From positions 1 through 8,182 of the forward strand of contig CAMILJ010000091.1 of assembly GCA_946222625.1 (NCBI GenBank): a DNA stretch of 8,182 nucleotides, given 5' to 3'. The stretch is from an uncultured Corynebacterium sp. Lineage in GTDB: Bacteria; Actinomycetota; Actinomycetes; Mycobacteriales; Mycobacteriaceae. The notes beneath the pieces are model-generated. The model searched no databases and was not told where the DNA came from. It saw only the letters and a list, made by a program, of their open reading frames with translations. The position numbers and the translations under genes were made by a program. This document shows positions 1-5,942 of the stretch, in pieces. The stretch's first letter is position 1. Every line of letters starts with the position of its first letter.

Positions 1-919
1 GTCCGGCAAGGAAAGCCTCGAAGTCAGCCCCGATTTCCTCGCCCGTAGGCATGTGCTCTTCACCCGGCATAATGGCCTGCGGATGGCGGGAACGGTAGCG
101 CTCCATGTACGCGTCGTACTGTTCCTCCAACTGGCGGACCACGCCCGCGATCTCTTCAGAATCCGTCACCTGCTCCTCGAGCTGCTGGTTGACGCGAGCC
201 ACGTCTGCCTCAAGGCTGCCCAGAGGAATGTTGAGGTCGACTGCTGAGGCAACCGAATCCAGAAGGCGGAGCGTGGCCGCTGGATAAGGCGAGGCCGCCA
301 GATAGTGCGGCACATGCGCGGTATAGCCGGCCACGCGGCGGCCCTTCTTGTCCAAGGCGCGCTCAATATACAGGGCGGCTGCGCCGGGGACCATCATGGT
401 GGATTCCATGCGCACCATCGAGTTAAGGAGTTCCGGGGAATTGCCGTGCGCAGTGACCACCGTGGGGCGGGTGTGTGGCACCGGCATGGGTGCGGAGTAG
501 AGCATGATGGTGTTCTTGATGTCGAACTTTTCAACCAAGTTCACTACCGCATCCGTAAAAGCCTCCCACCGCAAGTCCGGCTCCGGTCCGGACAGTAGCA
601 AGAAAGGTGTGCCGGAATTATCCCGCAAAACCTTGATGCCCAAGTCGGTGTTCTCAATCTCCACGGTCCGGTCATGGTCGATGGTGACGGCAGGACGACG
701 TGAACGGTAGTCGATGAGCTCGTCGTTATTAAACGAGGCCAGCTGGCGGTTTTCCAAAGCGGCTTTGAGGTGATCAGCGCTGGCTTCAATGGCCTGACCC
801 GCATCGGCGTAGCCATTCATGGCAACGATCATTGTGGGGCCTGCGCCTGGAGTGGAATCATCCTTGACCACTGGAGCGGGGTACTCCAGCTCGTACATGC
901 GGCGCTGTTCTTCCTGCAT
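1..919 (-). CDS. PAC2 family protein (DUF75), 3' end outside window
   Basis: The frame is open from an ATG at 919-917 to the window edge, giving 306 residues without a stop. AAGGAGGAG lies 8 bases before the ATG, a strong ribosome binding site that fixes the start. Conserved-looking blocks are GYADAG (residues 36-41), LLLSGPEPDLRWE (about 107-119), MPVPHTRP (145-152) and HVPHYLAASPYPAA (202-215), typical of the actinobacterial PAC2/DUF75 family. Residues about 236-275 are charged and probably helical. There is no signal peptide or membrane segment, so the protein is probably cytoplasmic. The family is named after eukaryotic proteasome assembly chaperones, but the bacterial members have no settled biochemical role. 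Actinobacterial members are usually about 300 residues or slightly longer, so little is likely to be missing. The gene is divergent from the DUF4192 gene. The family call is firm and the function is unknown. Confidence 0.9.
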   Translation of the reverse strand, partial: MQEEQRRMYELEYPAPVVKDDSTPGAGPTMIVAMNGYADAGQAIEASADHLKAALENRQLASFNNDELIDYRSRRPAVTIDHDRTVEIENTDLGIKVLRDNSGTPFLLLSGPEPDLRWEAFTDAVVNLVEKFDIKNTIMLYSAPMPVPHTRPTVVTAHGNSPELLNSMVRMESTMMVPGAAALYIERALDKKGRRVAGYTAHVPHYLAASPYPAATLRLLDSVASAVDLNIPLGSLEADVARVNQQLEEQVTDSEEIAGVVRQLEEQYDAYMERYRSRHPQAIMPGEEHMPTGEEIGADFEAFLAG

Positions 920-957
920 GGTTGTGACTCCTCCTTCTAGCCGTGTGCTTGTTCTCG

Positions 958-963
958 AGCGTA
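958..963 (-). promoter_or_regulatory. Candidate -10 element for the PAC2 gene
   Basis: TACGCT read on the minus strand fits the loose TANNNT core of corynebacterial -10 elements. It lies 38 bases upstream of the PAC2 ATG, which would give a 5' untranslated region of about 30 bases containing the ribosome binding site. I found no convincing -35 hexamer at 16-19 bases. This is a weak prediction from position and pattern only. Confidence 0.25.
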
Positions 964-1068
964 CGACCTCAATCAGTGTTCTGTGACATGCAACGCTTAA
1001 AGCTTGCCGCCTATTCCCAGAGGCGACTGTGCCTCCGGGGCGAACGCGAAGCTGGTCCGTGCGCGCGG

Positions 1069-1085
1069 GGTTCCCGCAGGGAACC
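1069..1085. repeat. Perfect 7-bp inverted repeat, 3-base loop
   Basis: GGTTCCC-gca-GGGAACC forms a perfect short dyad in the middle of the divergent region. It could be a regulator operator or a small RNA hairpin. CTGGT at 1052-1056 can also pair with ACCAG at 1083-1087, giving an alternative fold. No T-run follows on either strand, so it does not look like an intrinsic terminator. Confidence 0.5.
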
Positions 1086-1146
1086 AGTGATGATCGTTCA
1101 AGCATGCCATATGGTGGCTGGTTGTGCCAGGATTCCACGTGCTGGG

Positions 1147-1155
1147 TGTGGAAAA
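1147..1155 (-). promoter_or_regulatory. DnaA-box-like 9-mer
   Basis: TGTGGAAAA on the plus strand reads TTTTCCACA on the minus strand, one base from the canonical DnaA box TTATCCACA. It directly abuts the left arm of the inverted repeat 1156-1190 and faces the perfect box at 1196-1204. Binding by DnaA is inferred from sequence only. Confidence 0.4.
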
Positions 1156-1190
1156 CCGGGCTATTGCCAGTGGATTGCGCGCTAGCCCGG
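1156..1190. repeat. Perfect 8-bp inverted repeat with 19-base loop
   Basis: CCGGGCTA (1156-1163) is the exact reverse complement of TAGCCCGG (1183-1190). The arms sit between two facing DnaA-like boxes, so the whole block 1147-1204 is close to an interrupted palindrome. No T-tract follows, so a terminator role is unlikely. Confidence 0.55.
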
Positions 1191-1195
1191 ACTCG

Positions 1196-1204
1196 TTATC
1201 CACA
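1196..1204 (+). promoter_or_regulatory. Perfect-consensus DnaA box
   Basis: TTATCCACA matches the canonical DnaA-box consensus at all nine positions. It lies about 65 bases upstream of the DUF4192 ATG at 1269. A single 9-mer can occur by chance, but the facing near-match at 1147-1155 makes the pair more notable. No DnaA gene or origin genes are nearby, so this is not evidence for oriC. Confidence 0.45.
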
Positions 1205-1268
1205 GATGTGCCGTGGACGGTCTTTGTGCTCTAGCGAACCGAGGTAGTTGTGGTTCAGGCTACAAGGC

Positions 1269-2423
1269 ATGAACACACTCTCAACGTATACAGACCGCAC
1301 TCCACCGATAACGACCCCAGGTCACCTCCTCGCAAACATCCCTGGCCTCCTAGGCTTCTATCCCACTGAATCGGTGGTTTTCATGGCTATCGATACCACC
1401 CCGCGGGGCCCAGCCATGGGCCCGCTTGCTCGCGTCGACATCGTCGATGCCCAAGGGGCAGTAGCGGACATCTCGCCGCTACTGGCCGAACACGCCCGCG
1501 AGGGTGTGTTTGCATTCCTTATATCGAAGCGTCCCCTCACTGAGCTCCGAGAGGTGGCTCACTGGCTGTATAGCCTAGACCGCGCCGAGGACGGGCTGGA
1601 GGTCGACGCTGCGTGGCATACCCGGGAAGTCACCAAACATGAGCCCTACGTTTTGCTTCATGGAACCGTCAACGCGGATGGGAGCGGGCCGATGAAGAAG
1701 TGGGTCGAGGGGACAATACCGGCGCTGACCGACGCCCCCTCGATGCGCTCTTGCGTCGACCACAATGTTGTACCGGAGCTCAATAGGGAGGAATTCTTTG
1801 CGGTCTTCTCCGCAGGGAACCAGTATCTGGATGCTGCCGAAGCTGATGTCTTGGCGCGGCAAGCGCGAGATGCGGCGACTCAGTATCGTGCGCAGGTAGC
1901 AGCTGCGCGGGGAAAGAAACGAAAGGACCTACTGGATCACTTTCTCGACGATGCTCGGTGGGCGCTCCACCAGGTGGCGTCGGTGGAGGAGGCTGAGCAG
2001 GACAGCGAGCTGCTGGCAACCTGTGCTGTGTGGCTGTCGACGACGTGGACGCGCGACCTCGTCGTGGACGTGTGCGCGACGTCTGGCGAAACGGGAGCGC
2101 ATCTTCTTCTGGCGGCGGCGCGGACATTCGGCGGAGAGTTGCGGGCAAACGCGCTGACTCTCTTTGCACTGGCGCAGCTGGAACAGGAGTGGGATATCCT
2201 AGCCGGCCCTGCGTTGCAGCTCGTCGTGGAGGAATTTCCCAGCCACCGCTTAGGCTCGCTCCTGTGTCAGGCATACCGTCATGGCCTGCACGAAAAGATT
2301 CGAGACTCAATTCATACAGGCGCACTCAAAGCCTATGAAAACGCTGTAGGGGAGGGGGAGGAGCATTCAGAAGGTGCGGCTAGCGATGCGCAGAATGTGC
2401 CCGCTCGCCGAGCTGCTGGGTGA
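1269..2423 (+). CDS. DUF4192 domain-containing protein
   Basis: This 384-residue cytoplasmic protein of unknown function is the only plus-strand gene here. The N-terminal block LLANIPGLLGFYPTESVVFM (residues 20-39) is the hallmark of DUF4192, an actinobacterial family. The C-terminal half has the alanine- and leucine-rich helical region of the family, with PALQLVVEEFPSHRLGSLL and QAYRHGL. There are no membrane segments or signal peptide. The start is uncertain. ATG 1269 begins the natural-looking MNTLSTYTDRT but has only AAGG one base before it. An in-frame TTG at 1248 has GAGG only three bases upstream and would add seven residues. A leaderless transcript from 1269 is possible. The tail (GEGEEHSEG, then an Ala/Arg-rich end) is low in complexity, and its last 14 codons overlap the end of galE on the other strand. 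Confidence 0.88.
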   Translation: MNTLSTYTDRTPPITTPGHLLANIPGLLGFYPTESVVFMAIDTTPRGPAMGPLARVDIVDAQGAVADISPLLAEHAREGVFAFLISKRPLTELREVAHWLYSLDRAEDGLEVDAAWHTREVTKHEPYVLLHGTVNADGSGPMKKWVEGTIPALTDAPSMRSCVDHNVVPELNREEFFAVFSAGNQYLDAAEADVLARQARDAATQYRAQVAAARGKKRKDLLDHFLDDARWALHQVASVEEAEQDSELLATCAVWLSTTWTRDLVVDVCATSGETGAHLLLAAARTFGGELRANALTLFALAQLEQEWDILAGPALQLVVEEFPSHRLGSLLCQAYRHGLHEKIRDSIHTGALKAYENAVGEGEEHSEGAASDAQNVPARRAAG

Positions 2424-3363
2424 AGTTCCACGCGTCTGTCACGATGGTGGTCAGATCGGTGCGGCTGGGGTTCCACCCGAGTTCGGATTTTATCTTTTCC
2501 GAGGAGGCCACGAGCGTTGCAGGATCCCCAGCGCGGCGAGGTGCAAGCTCAGCCGGGATGGGGTGACCGGTGACTTCGCGGCAGGCCTCAATAACTTGCT
2601 TGACGGAGTAGCCATCCCCAGAGCCAAGGTTGTAGATGCGGTGCGTTCCTGCGGCGTTGCTCTCCAGCGCTAGGACGTGGGCCTCTGCCAAGTCTCGGAT
2701 GTGGATGTAATCCCGAACCGCGGTGCCGTCGGCGGTGTCGTAGTCATCGCCGAAGATGAAAATCTTGTCGCGGTGCCCCAGCGCTACCTGCAGGACGAGG
2801 GGAATGAGGTGGGTTTCTACTTCGCGGTTTTCTCCAATGGTGCCGTAAGCTCCGGCGACATTGAAGTAGCGCAAGGAGGTCGCCCCTAGGCCGTAGGCAG
2901 TGGCATAAGACGTGATCATGTAGTCAATTGCGAGCTTGGACGCACCGTAGGGATTCGTTGGCTGCGTAGGCATCGACTCCGTAATTGGCACTTGCGCTGG
3001 CTCGCCGTAGGTTGCAGCGGTCGAGGAAAAGACGAGGTTTGTGACCTCGAATTCCCGCATGGCGTTCAGGAGCGTCAGCGTGGTTACGACATTATGCTGC
3101 CAATAGTCAGCGGGGGCTTCAACGGATTCACCGACGAGGGAACGCGCCGCGAAGTGCAGCACGCCGTCGAATCCACCTTCAGACAACACGTCGTGAGCGA
3201 CATCAGCGACGTCGCCTTCAACGAGACGCGCCTGCTCTGGGATGGCCTCGCGGTTGCCGGTGGAGATGTTGTCGATGATGGTGACGTCGTGGCCTTTTTC
3301 GACCAAGACTGCCGCGCACACACTGCCGACATATCCGGCACCACCGGTAACTAACAGCTTCAT
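2380..3363 (-). CDS. galE: UDP-glucose 4-epimerase
   Basis: The enzyme interconverts UDP-glucose and UDP-galactose with bound NAD+ in the cytoplasm. In corynebacteria the product feeds galactan synthesis for the cell-wall arabinogalactan as well as the Leloir pathway. The 327-residue protein begins MKLLVTGGAGYVG, with the Rossmann GGAGYVG motif at residues 7-13. D31 is placed to bind the NAD ribose. The active site is FSSTAATYGE (112-121), with T115 at the position of E. coli Ser124, plus Y139 and K143 in NPYGASK. RYFNVAGA (165-172), R217DYIHIRD and YNLGSG are also canonical. Start ATG 3363 is preceded by AAGGAG ten bases away, inside the end of dtxR. An upstream in-frame extension to 3411 lies wholly in dtxR and is rejected. 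Only four bases separate it from the dtxR stop, so co-transcription is likely. Confidence 0.97.
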   Translation of the reverse strand: MKLLVTGGAGYVGSVCAAVLVEKGHDVTIIDNISTGNREAIPEQARLVEGDVADVAHDVLSEGGFDGVLHFAARSLVGESVEAPADYWQHNVVTTLTLLNAMREFEVTNLVFSSTAATYGEPAQVPITESMPTQPTNPYGASKLAIDYMITSYATAYGLGATSLRYFNVAGAYGTIGENREVETHLIPLVLQVALGHRDKIFIFGDDYDTADGTAVRDYIHIRDLAEAHVLALESNAAGTHRIYNLGSGDGYSVKQVIEACREVTGHPIPAELAPRRAGDPATLVASSEKIKSELGWNPSRTDLTTIVTDAWNFTQQLGERAHSAHR

Positions 3364-3367
3364 CGTA

Positions 3368-4048
3368 TTACTTCTCCTTAACTCGGATGGCGTGGGCGAG
3401 ATCGTCGACAAGCTCGACGGTATGCCCAGATTTCGTCGTCAGCGTAATGGTCCCGCTCTCATTGACCACCGTCACCTGCGAACCGATCTGGATTCCGCAG
3501 GAATAAAGATCATCGAAGGTCGAACTATCGGCCTGCAAAACCTCATTGATTTGCACGATGGTGGCTTCAGTTTCTTGTCCCGTGGGAAGGTCGATGGCGC
3601 GGGTTCCCAAGTCGAGCTCCACCGGAGTCGTACCCAACTGCGCCAAGCCTGGGATGGGGTTGCCGAATGGTGAGCGCGAGGAGTCCTCCAATACCGCGAC
3701 GACGCGCTTTTCTACCTCTTCACTCATGACGTGTTCCCACCGGCAAGCCTCGTCGTGGACCTTGTCAATATCCAGGCCAAGGACGTCTGTGAGCAAACGC
3801 TCAGCTAAGCGGTGCTTGCGCATAACATTGGTTGCCAGTTCGCGGCCCTGTTGGGTGAGGTCGAGGCTGCGATCAGTGCGCACGTGGAGCAGGCCATCGC
3901 GCTCCATACGAGCCACGGTCTGGGATACGGTCGGCCCAGACTGCTCTAAACGCTCTGCGATCCGCGCGCGGAGGGGAGTGATGCCTTCCTCTTCGAGCTC
4001 GTAGATGGTGCGCAGATACATTTCCGTGGTGTCAACTAGGTCCCTCAC
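3368..4048 (-). CDS. dtxR: Iron-dependent repressor DtxR
   Basis: This is the Fe(II)-activated global repressor of iron uptake, siderophore and haem genes (and of the tox gene in C. diphtheriae). The product has 226 residues, the usual length. The N-terminal winged helix-turn-helix (about 1-73) includes RARIAERLEQSGPTVSQTVARMERDGL, nearly identical to the diphtheria protein as I recall it. The primary metal site M10, C102, E105, H106 and the ancillary site H79, E83, H98 are all present, and E169/Q172 correspond to E170/Q173. The dimerisation region spans about 74-140, and the C-terminal SH3-like domain ends in ELVDDLAHAIRVKE. The start is GTG 4048, with AAAGG nine bases upstream. It lies 283 bases after sigB and immediately ahead of galE. 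A 17-bp AT-rich dyad lies upstream. The C-terminal linker diverges most from C. diphtheriae. Confidence 0.98.
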   Translation of the reverse strand: MRDLVDTTEMYLRTIYELEEEGITPLRARIAERLEQSGPTVSQTVARMERDGLLHVRTDRSLDLTQQGRELATNVMRKHRLAERLLTDVLGLDIDKVHDEACRWEHVMSEEVEKRVVAVLEDSSRSPFGNPIPGLAQLGTTPVELDLGTRAIDLPTGQETEATIVQINEVLQADSSTFDDLYSCGIQIGSQVTVVNESGTITLTTKSGHTVELVDDLAHAIRVKEK

Positions 4049-4117
4049 GTGGGCTTACCTTTCTGCGTTGTGGGCGGTGCGTAGCCACATAGGTTTAGAC
4101 GCGGTAATTAGGATGTA

Positions 4118-4134
4118 TTAAGAGAATATCTTAA
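4118..4134. repeat. AT-rich dyad upstream of dtxR
   Basis: TTAAGA-gaata-TCTTAA is a perfect 6-bp inverted repeat with a 5-base centre in an AT-rich patch of an otherwise GC-rich genome. It overlaps a possible -10 hexamer, TATTCT (4128-4123, minus), about 75 bases before the dtxR GTG. It could be an operator for a regulator of dtxR. It is not a match to the 19-bp DtxR box. Confidence 0.45.
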
Positions 4135-4160
4135 ACAATAGCGCATTCGTCGAAAGTATA
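4123..4160 (-). promoter_or_regulatory. Candidate dtxR promoter elements
   Basis: Two hexamers on the minus strand fit corynebacterial -10 elements. TATACT (4160-4155) is close to the TATAAT consensus and would give a leader of about 100 bases. TATTCT (4128-4123) would give about 70 bases. Neither has a good -35 hexamer at the usual distance, which is common in this genus. I cannot tell which is used, and readthrough from sigB is also possible. Confidence 0.35.
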
Positions 4161-4234
4161 GAGCGCGCAGCGCTGTGCCTCCGGCGGGGTTCGACGGGGC
4201 ACGGCAACCTCGCGGGACCTTGTGGAACGACGAA

Positions 4235-4307
4235 AGCCATCGAGCACTGACCGCCATAGCCCACAATGCTGTGTCAGCTGGGCTAGCGGGTAGCTGGCTC
4301 GATGGCT
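4235..4307 (-). repeat. Nested long inverted repeat downstream of sigB
   Basis: An 11-bp perfect outer stem pairs AGCCATCGAGC (4235-4245) with GCTCGATGGCT (4297-4307). Inside it TAGCCCA (4257-4263) pairs with TGGGCTA (4279-4285), and CCGC (4251-4254) pairs with GCGG (4286-4289) across a 2-base bulge, leaving a 15-base loop. The result is a 73-base hairpin beginning 24 bases after the sigB stop. In the sigB direction it is followed by a short T-rich stretch (TTTCGTCGTT) rather than a T-run. It may terminate sigB transcription, protect its 3' end, or be a structured RNA. It does not fold as a tRNA. Confidence 0.7.
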
Positions 4308-4331
4308 CATGCCAGGATTCGAATAAAAGAC

Positions 4332-5327
4332 TTAGAGTGCGTATTCGCGGAGGCGATCGGCGCGGTTGCCTTCGCGCAGCTTGGCCATGACCTCACGTTC
4401 AATTTGGCGAACGCGTTCGCGGGAGAGACCGAACTTGCGGCCAATCTGGTCGAGGGTGCGCGGAACCCCATCGTCCAAGCCATAGCGCAAACGGATGACG
4501 TCCTGCTCGCGCTCCTCCAAAGAACCAATGACGGAGCGGATATCGGAATGGCGCATGGAAGCAACCACGGCGGTTTCGGCGTCCGTTGCCTCGGCATCCT
4601 CAATGAAGTCTCCCAGTGGAGCTTCTTCATCGGTGCCCACCGGCATATCCAAGGAGACGGGATCGCGGGACTGACGCAGCAGCATTTCGATCTTGGACTC
4701 TTCGATTCCCGATTCCTCTGCGAGCTCCTCGTTCGTAGCCTCGCGGCCTAGGGATTGGTACATCTCGCGCTTGATGCGCGAAAGCTTATTAACCTGCTCA
4801 ACCAGGTGAACAGGGAGGCGAATTGTCCGGGACTGGTCAGCCATGCCGCGGGTAATGGCCTGGCGGATCCACCAGGTTGCGTATGTGGAGAATTTGAAGC
4901 CCTTGGCGTAGTCAAACTTCTCCATCGCGCGAATCAGGCCCAAATTGCCCTCCTGGATGAGATCCAGCAGCGGCATGCCGCGACCGGTATAGCGCTTAGC
5001 CAGGGAGACCACGAGGCGCAAGTTTGCCTCCAAGAGGTGGGAGCGTGCCTTCTTACCTTCGCGGGCCAAAATCTTTAGGTCACGCTTCTCCGCGCGAGTC
5101 AGTTTCTCAGCATTGGCGAGCTTGTACTCGGCGTAGAGGCCAACCTCAATGGTCTGCGCCAATTCAACCTCGTCCTCGGCGCTCAGCAGCGCAGTCTTGC
5201 CGATTCCATTGAGGTAAACGCGGACCAAGTCCGCGGAGGGATTGTCATTGGTCTGGTTACGGCGTGAGCCGCGGTCAACTTCCTGTCCGTCCTCGTCCTG
5301 GACGCTAGCAGCGGATGATGTGGCCAT
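4332..5327 (-). CDS. sigB: Primary-like RNA polymerase sigma factor SigB (group 2)
   Basis: This is a non-essential group 2 sigma factor that directs RNA polymerase to SigA-like promoters during stress and the transition to stationary phase in corynebacteria. The product has 331 residues. Region 1.2 starts at SADLVRVYLNGIG (31-43). Region 2 covers about 97-172, with LLDLIQEGNLGLIRAMEKFDYAKGF and the 2.4 helix YATWWIRQAITR (149-160). Region 3 is about 173-250. Region 4 is about 262-331, with the helix-turn-helix TLDQIGRKFGLSRERVRQIE (291-310). The short, acidic N-terminus without the long SigA extension, and its place upstream of dtxR-galE, distinguish SigB from SigA. ATG 5327 is preceded by AGGAGG six bases away. 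A SigH-type promoter lies upstream and a large inverted repeat downstream. Confidence 0.97.
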   Translation of the reverse strand: MATSSAASVQDEDGQEVDRGSRRNQTNDNPSADLVRVYLNGIGKTALLSAEDEVELAQTIEVGLYAEYKLANAEKLTRAEKRDLKILAREGKKARSHLLEANLRLVVSLAKRYTGRGMPLLDLIQEGNLGLIRAMEKFDYAKGFKFSTYATWWIRQAITRGMADQSRTIRLPVHLVEQVNKLSRIKREMYQSLGREATNEELAEESGIEESKIEMLLRQSRDPVSLDMPVGTDEEAPLGDFIEDAEATDAETAVVASMRHSDIRSVIGSLEEREQDVIRLRYGLDDGVPRTLDQIGRKFGLSRERVRQIEREVMAKLREGNRADRLREYAL

Positions 5328-5364
5328 CTCATGCCTCCTAAGTTGCGGCTTGGTTCATCCCCTA

Positions 5365-5392
5365 CAACGGGCCTTCGCACCAGATAGTTCCC
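5365..5392 (-). promoter_or_regulatory. SigH-type (ECF) promoter of sigB
   Basis: On the minus strand GGGAAC (5392-5387) is followed after 17 bases by CGTTG (5369-5365). This matches the SigH-type consensus of actinobacteria, GGAA near -35 and GTT near -10 with similar spacing. Transcription would start near 5358, leaving about 30 bases before the sigB ATG, including its AGGAGG. SigH control of sigB is known in C. glutamicum, so this agrees with the family. It would link sigB to heat and disulfide stress. Confidence 0.75.
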
Positions 5393-5396
5393 ACGG

Positions 5397-5451
5397 CCCC
5401 AAAAATGTTTAATCACCCGGGATGTGCGGGAGGTTTTAGGCCATTTTGGGG
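5397..5451 (-). repeat. Imperfect inverted repeat between dtd and sigB
   Basis: CCCCAAAAATG (5397-5407) can pair with CATTTTGGGG (5442-5451) with one bulged A, around a 34-base loop. It lies between the dtd stop and the sigB promoter and ends four bases from the -35 element. It could be a weak terminator for dtd transcription or an AT-rich upstream element. The long loop makes terminator function doubtful. Confidence 0.3.
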
Positions 5452-5465
5452 GAGGCGCGCCGAAG

Positions 5466-5942
5466 CTAGACCTCAACGAGTACGGTAAACGGTCCTTCAT
5501 TGACGGAGGACACGCGCATCATCGCTCCAAAGCGGCCTTCTTCCACAGTGATTCCGCGCTCGCGAAGGCGAGCGACAACTCCCTGGATAACCGGCTCCGC
5601 GGCTTCACCCGGTGCGGCATCTGACCACGATGGGCGCCTGCCTTTGGCCGTTCGCCCGTAGAGGGTGAACTGACTTACCACCAGAACAGGAGCACCGCTG
5701 TCGACCACGCTCGTCTCGCCTTCTAGGATGCGCAGCTCAGCGATTTTGCGCGCCATCGTGTCCATCCGCTGCTCCAAGGTTGGTCCCTCGGCAGTGCCGG
5801 AGTCAGAACCTGCCGCGACGTCCTCGCGGGAAACACCGACGAGCGCTAAGACGCCACCGGTATCCGGGCAGGAAATTGAGCCGACAATATCGTTGTCCAC
5901 AGTGACGGTAGCTTCGGAAACGCGGGTTAAGACAGCACGCAT
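5466..5942 (-). CDS. dtd: D-aminoacyl-tRNA deacylase
   Basis: The enzyme hydrolyses D-aminoacyl-tRNA (such as D-Tyr-tRNA) and also glycine mischarged on tRNA-Ala, keeping D-amino acids and misplaced glycine out of proteins. The 158-residue product begins MRAVLTRVSEATVTVD. It has the signature SQFTLYG (90-96), GRRPSW (101-106), and the Gly-cisPro motif in VNEGPFTV (G150-P151), which forms the chiral selectivity filter. The usual length is about 145; an extra loop of about a dozen residues (DVAAGSDSGTAEGPT, near 41-55) explains the difference. Start ATG 5942 fits the family N-terminus, but the nearest purine-rich site (AGAAAGG) is 16 bases away, so ribosome binding looks weak. A TTG at 5990 would add 16 unconserved residues. 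It lies 77 bases after the methyltransferase gene and may be co-transcribed with it. Confidence 0.95.
   Translation of the reverse strand: MRAVLTRVSEATVTVDNDIVGSISCPDTGGVLALVGVSREDVAAGSDSGTAEGPTLEQRMDTMARKIAELRILEGETSVVDSGAPVLVVSQFTLYGRTAKGRRPSWSDAAPGEAAEPVIQGVVARLRERGITVEEGRFGAMMRVSSVNEGPFTVLVEV

Larger units (their letters stand above)
920..1247. other. Divergent intergenic region, no convincing gene
   Basis: This stretch separates the divergent PAC2 and DUF4192 genes, so it should hold both promoters. The short open frames in it (943-1185 plus, 997-1203 minus) lack good ribosome binding sites and resemble no family I know. It holds a hairpin at 1069-1085, an inverted repeat at 1156-1190 and two facing DnaA-box-like 9-mers at 1147-1155 and 1196-1204. 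It also shares short blocks with the sigB-dtxR gap. I could not place the DUF4192 promoter with confidence. Confidence 0.7.

Noticed and set aside
943..1203. Short open frames on both strands in the PAC2-DUF4192 gap
   Set aside because: They have poor ribosome binding sites, unconvincing composition and no recognisable family, and they overlap each other and the regulatory repeats.
1780..2325. 181-codon minus-strand frame inside the DUF4192 gene
   Set aside because: It is rich in Pro, Arg and Ser, as expected for an out-of-phase frame in GC-rich DNA, and the opposite strand encodes a clear DUF4192 protein.
3364..3411. Upstream extension of galE by 16 codons
   Set aside because: The extension lies entirely inside the dtxR coding sequence, while the ATG at 3363 has a ribosome binding site and starts the standard GalE N-terminus.
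4089..4107. Possible DtxR box in the dtxR leader (TAGGTT half-site)
   Set aside because: Only about 10 of 19 positions match the DtxR consensus, and only one half-site is good, so autoregulation cannot be claimed.
4300..4326. TTCGAATCCTGGCA on the minus strand resembles the T-loop and 3' end of a tRNA
   Set aside because: The bases before it cannot form the T-stem, and no D-arm or anticodon arm is present. The resemblance comes from a short ATTCGAAT palindrome next to a common 6-mer.
5893..5901. TTGTCCACA, another DnaA-like 9-mer
   Set aside because: It lies inside the dtd coding sequence, is imperfect and has no partner box, so chance is the simplest explanation.
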